DNA from: Betaproteobacteria bacterium
GTDB taxonomy: Bacteria; Pseudomonadota; Gammaproteobacteria; Burkholderiales; SG8-41
Reading direction: 5' to 3'
Assembly (NCBI GenBank): GCA_016177355.1
Contig: JACOVL010000120.1
Span: 1 to 13,413 of the forward strand
Length of the DNA: 13,413 bases
Part shown: piece by piece, positions 7,033 to 13,221 of the stretch
Numbering within the stretch: the stretch's first letter is position 1
Layout: each line of letters starts with the position of its first letter
The notes under the pieces: generated by a model
What the model was told of the DNA's origin: nothing
Seen by the model: only the letters and a program-made list of their open reading frames with translations
Databases searched by the model: none
Made by a program: the position numbers and the translations under genes

Positions 7033-9182
7033 TGAACGGAATCACGGCCACGCACGATCTCAGGAAATTCCTCGCGCCTTCGAGTGTGGCGCTGGTTGGC
7101 GCGACCGAAGAGCTTTCGCGTTTCGGCGGCCGCTGCCTGCAGCGCATGATGGATTTCGGCTACCAGGGACGGATTTTTCCAGTCAACCCGAAATTCCGCG
7201 AGCTGCGCGGGCTGCCTTGTTACCCCAGCGTGCGTGATTTGCCCGAAGCGCCGGACCACGTCGGCATCGTGGTGCCGGCCGGGCGCGTGCTGGGGATACT
7301 GGAAGATTGCGCGGCGCGCGGGGCGCGCTTCGCGACCGTCTACGCCGGCGGTTTCGCCGAAAGCGGGACACCCGAAGGACGAGCGTTGCAGGGCGAGATC
7401 GCCGCATTTGCGCGCAGCGCGGGCATGCGCGTGATGGGACCCAATTGCAACGGGTTGATCAATTTCGTCGACGGCTTCGCGATGACGACGACGGCGACAA
7501 TCGCGGGGCCGCGCCGGCCCGCGGGCAACGTTGCGATCGTGTCGCAGAGCGGCGGCGTTGGCCAGGTCAACGTCATGTGGCGCGCCCAGGAGCTGGGCAT
7601 CGGCGTGAGCTACGAAGTGAGCTGCGGCAACTCCGCCGACCTGGACGTGATCGATTTCGCCCGCTTTATGGTCGAGGATGCGTCAACCGACGTGATCCTG
7701 ATGGTGGCGGAACGCATCGGTGACGGCGATCGGCTGCTGGCAGTCGCGCGCCGGGCCGCGGAACGCGAGAAACCGATCGTCATCCTCAAGCTCGGACGCA
7801 CCGAAGCCGGCGGCCGCGCCGCAGCCTCGCATACCGGGGCGGTAACCGGATCGGACATCGTGCACGACGCGGCGTTCCGTCAATGCGGCATCATCAGGGT
7901 CGAAGACTGCAACGAGCTCTACGAAACGGCCATGCTGCTGCGCGCGCGGCGCTGGCCGCGCGGTACGCGCGCTGCGGGGACCACGGTGTCGGGCGGCAAC
8001 AGCGTGCTGCTGGTCGATCTGGGCGCAAGCCTGGGAATCTCCTGGCCGGAATACAGCCCGGACACGCAGGCGCGCCTGGCCGAGTTGCTGCCCAAGCTCG
8101 GCACGACCTCGAACCCTACCGATGTGACCAACATGGCGATCGGCAAGCCCGACGTCTTCCGGCGTTGTATCGAAACCATCGCGGCGGACGAGCATGTCGA
8201 CGTGACGATCCCGGTCTTCACCATGGCGGCGGCGAACGACGTGCGGCAGGCGGTGCAGGCTGCCAGGGCGACAACCAAGCCGGTGGCGATCCTGTGGGTC
8301 GGCGGCTGCAACAACGATCCGGCGTTCACGCCGCAAACCGTGGCGGCCGAAGGCGTCCCGGTCTACCGCAACACCCTGGGTTGTCTCAAGGCGGTACGCG
8401 CGGCGATGCGCTACGGTGAATTCCTCTCGTCGCGCAGGCGGGAAGGCACGACGGCTCGCCCCGCCGGCAGCGACGTGGATGCGGCGCGCGGGAAAATGCG
8501 TTTGTCCCGGGGCGCGTTGACCGAGCGTGCGAGCAAGGAGGTTCTCGCCGCGTACGGATTCCCGGTCGGCCGTGAAGCGCTGGCACGGGATGCACGGGAG
8601 GCGGTGCGCGTTGCGCGCGAAATCGGCGGCGAGGTCGCGATGAAAATCGAGTCGGCGGACATTCTCCACAAGACCGAAGCCGGGGCGATACGCTTGCGGG
8701 TGGGCGGCGATGAAGCCGTGGGCCGGGCGTTTGATGAAATCGTAGCGGCGGCGCGGCGCTACAAGCCGGATGCGAAGCTCGGCGGGGTGCTGGTGCAGGA
8801 GATGGCGCCCGCGGGACTTGAAATCATGCTGGGACTTGTCGCCGACCCGGTGTTCGGCCCGGTGGTGGTCGTGGGGCTGGGCGGCATCCACGTCGAGGTG
8901 CTGCGCGATCTCGCCTACCGCGTGGCGCCGATCGACGCCGGCGAGGCGCGCGCCATGCTGCGCGAATTGCGTGGTTACAAATTGCTTGAAGGGGTGCGCG
9001 GTGGAGCGCCGCGCGATGTGGATGCGCTATGCGACTTGATGGTGAGGCTGTCCTGGCTGGGAAAAGATCTACGTAATGAAATCAAGGAAATAGACATAAA
9101 TCCTCTGGTATTGCTGGAACGTGGCGCCGGCGCGCGGGTGGTCGATGCGTTGGTCGTGGCCGGCGGTGGCGGCGCACCGTGA
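7032..9182 (+). CDS. ADP-forming acyl-CoA synthetase (acetate--CoA ligase family), fused alpha-beta subunits
   Basis: A 716-residue single-chain NDP-forming acyl-CoA synthetase: acid + CoA + ATP to acyl-CoA + ADP + phosphate, via phosphohistidine. Order of domains: CoA-binding Rossmann domain (about 15-145, starting SSVALVGATE), succinyl-CoA-ligase-like domains (about 160-460) and C-terminal ATP-grasp domain (about 490-710). The phosphorylated histidine is expected at H267 in the ASHTGAVTG motif. A second conserved histidine is H546 in ILHKTEAGA. The end carries the family motif EIDINPL. ATG 7032 overlaps the preceding TGA (TGATG) and follows GGAAAGG. Related enzymes act on acetate, branched or aromatic acids and pimelate, so the substrate cannot be assigned. 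In this operon it probably activates the imported acid. Codons around 9071-9115 are unusually A+T-rich for the gene. Confidence 0.92.
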   Translation: MNGITATHDLRKFLAPSSVALVGATEELSRFGGRCLQRMMDFGYQGRIFPVNPKFRELRGLPCYPSVRDLPEAPDHVGIVVPAGRVLGILEDCAARGARFATVYAGGFAESGTPEGRALQGEIAAFARSAGMRVMGPNCNGLINFVDGFAMTTTATIAGPRRPAGNVAIVSQSGGVGQVNVMWRAQELGIGVSYEVSCGNSADLDVIDFARFMVEDASTDVILMVAERIGDGDRLLAVARRAAEREKPIVILKLGRTEAGGRAAASHTGAVTGSDIVHDAAFRQCGIIRVEDCNELYETAMLLRARRWPRGTRAAGTTVSGGNSVLLVDLGASLGISWPEYSPDTQARLAELLPKLGTTSNPTDVTNMAIGKPDVFRRCIETIAADEHVDVTIPVFTMAAANDVRQAVQAARATTKPVAILWVGGCNNDPAFTPQTVAAEGVPVYRNTLGCLKAVRAAMRYGEFLSSRRREGTTARPAGSDVDAARGKMRLSRGALTERASKEVLAAYGFPVGREALARDAREAVRVAREIGGEVAMKIESADILHKTEAGAIRLRVGGDEAVGRAFDEIVAAARRYKPDAKLGGVLVQEMAPAGLEIMLGLVADPVFGPVVVVGLGGIHVEVLRDLAYRVAPIDAGEARAMLRELRGYKLLEGVRGGAPRDVDALCDLMVRLSWLGKDLRNEIKEIDINPLVLLERGAGARVVDALVVAGGGGAP

Positions 9183-10348
9183 AGCCCGAAGCAGCCATCA
9201 TCGGCATCGGGGAAAGCAAAGTCGGCCAGGTGCCCGACCGCTCCGCCCTGCAACTGCAGGCCGCAGCAGCGCAGGCGGCGCTCGCCGATGCCGGATTGCG
9301 CATGACCGACATAGACGGGCTGCTCACCACGCCGGTGCGCGTCGAGCACTGGCAGGCGCCGTGCGGCGCGGTGGCCAGCCATCTCGGCATCCGCCCCGCC
9401 TACCTGTCCACGGTCGATCTCGCCGGCGCTTCCGGTGCGGCCATGGTGCATCAGGCGGGAATGGCGATCGCAGCGGGACAATGCTCCACCGTGCTGTGCG
9501 TCGCGGGCCAGAACCTGCTCTCGCACGGCGCGCGCGCGGAGGCGGTGAAAAGCATGGCGGAAAGCGGCAGCGCGCATCCCCAATTTGAAGTGCCGTATGG
9601 CCCGCTGGTGCCGTCGCTCTACGCTCTGGTGGCGCAACGCCACATGCACGAATACGGCACCACGTCCGGGCAAATGGCCGAAGTCGCGGTGGCGATACGC
9701 CGCCATGCCGGGTTGAATCCCAACGCTCACAAACGCGATCCGATCACCGTGGATGATGTGCTCAGGTCGCGCATGATCGCAACACCATTGCGCCTGCTCG
9801 ACTGCGCCATCGTTTCCGACGGCGCGGCGGCCGCGATCGTGACCTCCGCTTCCCGTGCGCGCGATTTCAGGCGCCCGCCGGCCTATCTGCTGGGCGCCGG
9901 TTACGGCGCACGCCACGGCCACATTGGCGAGCATAAGCGCCTCACGGAAACCGGCGCGATTGATTCGGGGCGCGCGGCGTTTTCCCGGGCGGGGCTCGAG
10001 CCGTCCGACGTGGACGTGGCCGAACTCTACGATTGTTTCACCATCACCGTGATCGTCGAGCTGGAAGACTTGGGCTTCTGCCGGAAGGGCGAGGGCGGAC
10101 GCTTCGTCGAAGGCGGGCGCATTGCGCCGGGCGGCGAGCTGCCGGTGACCACGCACGGGGGGCTGCTCTCTGCAGGCCACCCGGGCGTCGGCGGCGGGTT
10201 CTTTCACGTGCTGGAGGCGGTGCGGCAGTTGCGCGGCGAGGCCGGCGAGCGGCAGGTGCCGGACGCGGAAGTCGCGCTCGCCCACGGCAACGGCGGCGTC
10301 ATCAGCGTGCACTGCACGCTGCTCCTCGGCGGACCGGACACGAGGTAG
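9179..10348 (+). CDS. Thiolase-like protein (SCP-x/lipid-transfer type) lacking the nucleophilic cysteine
   Basis: A 389-residue thiolase-fold protein of the SCP-x type, starting with GTG that overlaps the synthetase stop (GTGA). Family marks are IIGIGESKVG at the start, DIDGLLTTP (about 44-52), the segment AELYDCFT (281-288) and GGLLSAGHPGVGG (327-339) with H334. The motif that normally holds the acyl-accepting Cys reads VDLAGASG, placing G83 where Cys is expected. The C-terminal Cys-containing motif is replaced by AHGNGG (368-373). A normal Claisen thiolase reaction is therefore doubtful. Known Cys-less homologues with a DUF35 partner, such as Ltp2 with ChsH2 in steroid side-chain breakdown, are retro-aldolases on CoA esters. 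The DUF35 gene follows 3 nt later, so an aldolase or other C-C lyase complex is the best inference. Confidence 0.9.
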   Translation: MKPEAAIIGIGESKVGQVPDRSALQLQAAAAQAALADAGLRMTDIDGLLTTPVRVEHWQAPCGAVASHLGIRPAYLSTVDLAGASGAAMVHQAGMAIAAGQCSTVLCVAGQNLLSHGARAEAVKSMAESGSAHPQFEVPYGPLVPSLYALVAQRHMHEYGTTSGQMAEVAVAIRRHAGLNPNAHKRDPITVDDVLRSRMIATPLRLLDCAIVSDGAAAAIVTSASRARDFRRPPAYLLGAGYGARHGHIGEHKRLTETGAIDSGRAAFSRAGLEPSDVDVAELYDCFTITVIVELEDLGFCRKGEGGRFVEGGRIAPGGELPVTTHGGLLSAGHPGVGGGFFHVLEAVRQLRGEAGERQVPDAEVALAHGNGGVISVHCTLLLGGPDTR

Positions 10349-10351
10349 GCC

Positions 10352-10756
10352 GTGAGCGCCGAGCAACCGCTACCCATGCCCGATCCGCTGACCGCACCGT
10401 ACTGGGCGGCCGCGCGGGAGCGGCGCCTGGCGCTGCCGTACTGTACGGATTGCGGCCGCCATCATTTCTATCCACGCAGCATCTGTCCCCACTGCAGCTC
10501 GGCGCGGATCGAGTGGGTCGCGGCGAGCGGCCGCGGCGAAGTGTACTCGTTCACCGTCGTGCACCGCGCGCCGAGCCCGGCGTTCGCCGCCGCAGTCCCG
10601 TATGTGGTGGCGATCGTGGCGCTGGAAGAAGGCCCGCATCTCATGACGAACATCATCGGGTGCGCGCCCGATGCGGTGCGCATCGGCATGAGGGTGCGGG
10701 TGACGTTCCGCGCGACCGGCGGAGATGTCACACTACCGGTGTTCGAGCCGATGTGA
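10352..10756 (+). CDS. DUF35 family zinc-ribbon and OB-fold protein
   Basis: A 134-residue protein with an N-terminal rubredoxin-like zinc ribbon (C31-x2-C34 and C45-x2-C48, all four present) followed by an OB fold (about 60-130), the standard DUF35 layout and length. Such proteins pair with thiolase-fold enzymes, where they complete the complex and shape the CoA-substrate channel; archaeal thiolase/HMG-CoA synthase and the actinobacterial Ltp2/ChsH2 aldolase are known examples. The GTG at 10352 follows GAGG (10342-10345), 3 nt after the thiolase-like stop, which is the usual genetic pairing. It is cytosolic. I infer that it forms a heteromeric complex with the preceding gene product and has no catalytic role of its own. 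Confidence 0.92.
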   Translation: MSAEQPLPMPDPLTAPYWAAARERRLALPYCTDCGRHHFYPRSICPHCSSARIEWVAASGRGEVYSFTVVHRAPSPAFAAAVPYVVAIVALEEGPHLMTNIIGCAPDAVRIGMRVRVTFRATGGDVTLPVFEPM

Positions 10757-10775
10757 CGCTGATATGGCTGGAGCG

Positions 10776-10784
10776 AAAGGAGGT
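10776..10784 (+). promoter_or_regulatory. Strong ribosome binding site of the first cupin gene
   Basis: AAAGGAGGT, a near-perfect anti-16S match, lies 8 nt before the ATG at 10793. It is among the strongest plus-strand sites in the window, so this cupin may be translated more efficiently than the genes before it. Confidence 0.85.
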
Positions 10785-10792
10785 GGCGCGAT

Positions 10793-11356
10793 ATGGCGGC
10801 GGGGATAAAACCGATCCGGCGGGTGGTCACCGGCAACGACGCACAGGGGAGGTCGCGCGTGCTCTACGACAGCGCGGCGCCCAACGTCAACCCCGGCGCA
10901 ATCCGGCCCGGTACGTGCATGACGGACGTGTGGGTCTTCCGAAGCTGCCCCGCGGTCATCTCCGGCGAGCGCGACGACGGCCGGCTGCCGTTCAGCTTCG
11001 AGCCGCCGGAGCGCGGCGGGCACCTGCGCATCGTGCAGTCTCCGGCGAAGCCCGCGGGCTATGATCCCGCCAAGGACGCCACGGCGGTGCCGCTGCACGA
11101 GCCCAGGCAGAGGCCGGGCGGCACGTGGGACAGGGGCGGCGCGAACGCGTTTTCCTCGCCCGTGCACAAGTCGGAGACCGTGGACTACGGAATACTCCTC
11201 GAAGGCGAGCGCGTGCTGCTGCTCGATGACGGCGAGCGCGTGATGAAGCCGGGCGACGTCGTCGTCCAGCTCGGCAACTGGCACGGCTGGGCCAATCCGC
11301 GCGAAGGCAGCCTGATGGCGTTCGTGATGATGGGGGCGAAATTCAGTGATGAGTGA
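10793..11356 (+). CDS. Cupin domain-containing protein (metal site apparently intact)
   Basis: A 187-residue protein with an N-terminal extension (IRRVVTGNDAQGRS, then an Asp/Pro-rich strand region) and a C-terminal cupin barrel (about 115-180). Cupin motif 1 is VHKSETVDYGILLEGE, offering H125 and E128. Motif 2 is PGDVVVQLGNWHGWANP, offering H164. These are the residues expected to bind a divalent metal. The N-terminal opening and the cupin core are shared with the next gene, so the pair looks like a tandem duplication. Small cupins of this type occur near catabolic genes as isomerases, decarboxylases, dioxygenases or ligand sensors, and no specific reaction can be assigned. It begins 36 nt after the DUF35 gene, behind a strong ribosome binding site. 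No signal peptide is visible. Confidence 0.87.
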   Translation: MAAGIKPIRRVVTGNDAQGRSRVLYDSAAPNVNPGAIRPGTCMTDVWVFRSCPAVISGERDDGRLPFSFEPPERGGHLRIVQSPAKPAGYDPAKDATAVPLHEPRQRPGGTWDRGGANAFSSPVHKSETVDYGILLEGERVLLLDDGERVMKPGDVVVQLGNWHGWANPREGSLMAFVMMGAKFSDE

Positions 11357-11370
11357 TAAGTGATGAGTGA
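11345..11370 (+). repeat. Two exact 12-bp direct repeats across a stop/start junction
   Basis: AGTGATGAGTGA occurs at 11345-11356 and again at 11359-11370, separated by two bases. The first copy encodes the last codons and the TGA of the first cupin gene. The second contains the ATG (11363) of the next cupin gene. It may be a duplication scar or a coupling element. Confidence 0.8.
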
Positions 11371-11821
11371 AAAACCCAAACCTGTCCGGAGAATCGTCAC
11401 GGTGGACGACAAGAACGGAAAATCGAAGGCGATTGCCGACGGGCCGGCGCCCGACGTGCGCACCGACCCGGCGCGGCCGGGGTTTTCCTCGACGCGGATC
11501 TGGGTGACCGACCGCACGCCGGCACGGATCAACGCGAGCGAAACGCTGGATTTGCCGCACGCGCTCGAGCCGCCGGCGGGCGGGTCGGTGTTCCGCGTCG
11601 TCACCCTCCCGCCCGACCAGGCGCCCCATCCTGATAGGCAGAAGACCCGCACGCTCGACTTCTGCCTGGTGCTGCAGGGCGAAGTCACGCTGATGCTGGA
11701 TACTCATGAAGTTAAATTAAATCAAGGAGATACAGTGGTGCAGCGAGGTACCCGCCACGCCTGGAGCAACCGCTCGACCCGCCCGTGCGTGATCGCGATC
11801 TCCTCGCACGACGCGCAGTGA
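11363..11821 (+). CDS. Cupin domain-containing protein, second copy with a degenerate metal site
   Basis: A 152-residue cupin whose start (PVRRIVTVDDKNGKSK) parallels the previous gene, but which is 35 residues shorter, mainly between the N-terminal part and the barrel. Aligned on the shared T-[VL]-D-[YF] and GE residues, motif 1 reads RQKTRTLDF. Q93 and R96 therefore stand where the first cupin has its metal-binding His and Glu. Motif 2 (QRGTRHAWSN) keeps H132. Metal-dependent catalysis is doubtful, and a binding, structural or regulatory role is possible. ATG 11363 was chosen over GTG 11360; both lie within the short repeat, 3-6 nt after the previous stop, and no clear ribosome binding site is seen, so coupling is likely. 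The codons at 11705-11740 are unusually A+T-rich. It is the last gene of the operon. Confidence 0.85.
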   Translation: MSEKPKPVRRIVTVDDKNGKSKAIADGPAPDVRTDPARPGFSSTRIWVTDRTPARINASETLDLPHALEPPAGGSVFRVVTLPPDQAPHPDRQKTRTLDFCLVLQGEVTLMLDTHEVKLNQGDTVVQRGTRHAWSNRSTRPCVIAISSHDAQ

Positions 11822-11825
11822 TCCG

Positions 11826-13067
11826 CTAGTTCTTGCGGAACAGCACGATGCGGTTGGAGTTGGTGCCGAGGCTGTTGTTGCGGACGCCCCAGATGTTGGC
11901 GGTCTTGGTGAAGCGCTGCGCGTTGATCAGCACCGCGTTGCACTCGAATCCGCTCATGACGCCGAGCGGCGCGACGATCTCCTCCAGCTTGATCGTGCCG
12001 CGCCTCACCTCGCCCACCTCGAACGCGACCCAGCCGCCGGGAGCGGTGAGGCGGTAGAGCTCGGTGAACACGGCGGACATCTCGGCCGCCCATTCCTCGA
12101 TCGACCGGCTCATCGTGATGCGCTGGGCGATCTTCTCGGCGTCGAACCCGTTGAACCAGCAGCGCAGCCAGTTGTCGCGCGCGTACTGCACGACGTCGAG
12201 GAACGGGGGGGAGGTCACCGTGAGCCGCACGCTCGCAGGCTCGATGCGCGGCGTCACCGCGGCCTCGCCCACCAGGTAGCGCGCGGTCGTCGCGGCCGCC
12301 TTGAGCCGCCAGCGCTCGGCGGCGCTCAACCGGCCCTGCAGCTGCAGGGTCTTCTTCATGATCAGCGCGCGGATGTCGCGGTACTCGGGCTCCTGCCTGA
12401 GGCGCGCGTTGATCCGCTGCTGGTCCTCCGGCGAGACCGCCTGGTTGGGCGGCAGCGTGTAGACCGAGAAGAAGCCGGGCGAATGGCCGGTCAGCCGGTT
12501 GGTCGCGACCATGCGGATCCAGCGGTCGGCGCTGTCCTCCGCGCCGGCCTTGCGGCGGCGGTAGAGGTATTCGCGCAGGCCGAGGATCTCGTACTCGGTG
12601 TCCGGGTGGAAGAACATCGAGAGGTCGAGGCCGCTCTTCGGCCGCGCCGCGAACTTGAGCGACCTCAGCCGTGCGTCGATATCCGAGACCGACGGCAGCT
12701 CGAGCCGCGGGCGGGTGAGGATCACCGACAGGGGATTGACGTCGTTGACGATCACGTTGCGGCCCTGCAGCGCGGCCTCGACCGCGGTCGTGCCGCGCCC
12801 GCTGAACGGGTCGTAGACGAGGTCGCTCGCCGCCGTCAGCCGCTCGATGAAGTACGCCGGCAGCTGCGGCTTGAAGCAGGCGCGGTACGAGATCTCGTGG
12901 ATCGGGCTCGCCTGCCGCTGGCGGCTGGTCCACAGCTCCTCCTCGTAGACCGGCACCGACAGCGTGCTCGAGATTTGCAGCTCCGCTGGCGCGCGGCGCG
13001 GGGAGCGGGTGATCCTGCGGACCGGGGCGAGCTTGCTCGACACGGTGGACGGCGCAACGACTGGCAT
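11826..13067 (-). CDS. Site-specific DNA methyltransferase, amino (N4-cytosine/N6-adenine) type
   Basis: A 413-residue S-adenosylmethionine-dependent DNA methyltransferase. The cofactor-binding motif is D86-P-F-S-G-R-G-T-T94, preceded by a motif-X-like segment (FKPQLPAYFIERL, about 65-77). The catalytic motif is T-S286-P-P-F289, the SPP[FY] form common among N4-cytosine enzymes. The ~190 residues between them could hold the target-recognition region. The order X-I-recognition-IV differs from the common beta arrangement, in which the catalytic motif comes first. The first ~35 residues look disordered. The ATG at 13067 has AGGAGGT 5 nt upstream. No restriction endonuclease gene adjoins it in the window, so it is either a solitary methyltransferase or has its partner elsewhere. 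It converges on the catabolic operon, with 4 nt between the two stops. The target sequence is unknown. Confidence 0.9.
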   Translation of the reverse strand: MPVVAPSTVSSKLAPVRRITRSPRRAPAELQISSTLSVPVYEEELWTSRQRQASPIHEISYRACFKPQLPAYFIERLTAASDLVYDPFSGRGTTAVEAALQGRNVIVNDVNPLSVILTRPRLELPSVSDIDARLRSLKFAARPKSGLDLSMFFHPDTEYEILGLREYLYRRRKAGAEDSADRWIRMVATNRLTGHSPGFFSVYTLPPNQAVSPEDQQRINARLRQEPEYRDIRALIMKKTLQLQGRLSAAERWRLKAAATTARYLVGEAAVTPRIEPASVRLTVTSPPFLDVVQYARDNWLRCWFNGFDAEKIAQRITMSRSIEEWAAEMSAVFTELYRLTAPGGWVAFEVGEVRRGTIKLEEIVAPLGVMSGFECNAVLINAQRFTKTANIWGVRNNSLGTNSNRIVLFRKN

Positions 13068-13072
13068 CGCGT

Positions 13073-13079
13073 ACCTCCT
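13073..13079 (-). promoter_or_regulatory. Ribosome binding site of the DNA methyltransferase gene
   Basis: Read on the minus strand, AGGAGGT lies 5 nt before the ATG at 13067. It firmly supports that start. Confidence 0.85.
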
Positions 13080-13099
13080 GGCGCATGAGTACGGCGCGG

Positions 13100-13128
13100 A
13101 TAGTACGCCCCTGCGTGCAAAAGTACAA
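13100..13128 (-). promoter_or_regulatory. Possible sigma-70 promoter of the methyltransferase gene
   Basis: On the minus strand, TTGTAC (13123-13128) and TACTAT (13100-13105) are separated by exactly 17 bp. The -10 matches consensus at four of six bases and the -35 at three of six, so the call rests largely on spacing and position. Transcription would start near 13093, giving a leader of about 25 nt that contains the ribosome binding site. Both hexamers overlap GTAC tetranucleotides. Confidence 0.45.
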
Positions 13129-13132
13129 GCCC

Positions 13133-13217
13133 TCCCTCGTCCCTAACCCTTCTCCCGGGGGGAGAAGGGAATCAAATATTTCCCCTCGCCCTCCGGGAGA
13201 GGGGCGGGGGTGAGGGA
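13133..13217. repeat. GC-rich palindromic intergenic repeat
   Basis: An 85-bp element bounded by inverted TCCCTC/GAGGGA ends (13133-13138 and 13212-13217). It holds one perfect hairpin with a 10-bp stem (13147-13156 paired with 13160-13169, loop GGG) and a second, weaker one (CCCCTC 13182-13187 with GAGGGG 13199-13204). An A+T-rich spacer separates them. It resembles the short CCCTCTCCC-type palindromic repeats scattered between genes in many proteobacterial genomes. It lies 4 nt beyond the glcF stop and could end or attenuate glcF transcription, although no T-run follows the hairpins. Confidence 0.75.
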
Positions 13218-13221
13218 AGAT

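Noticed and set aside
11822..11839. Short stem-loop between the convergent stops as a terminator
   Set aside because: Only 5 bp of stem, a wide loop and no T-run on either strand.
12483..13088. 201-codon plus-strand open frame opposite the methyltransferase
   Set aside because: Arg/Ala/Gly-rich antisense shadow of a gene with clear methyltransferase motifs.
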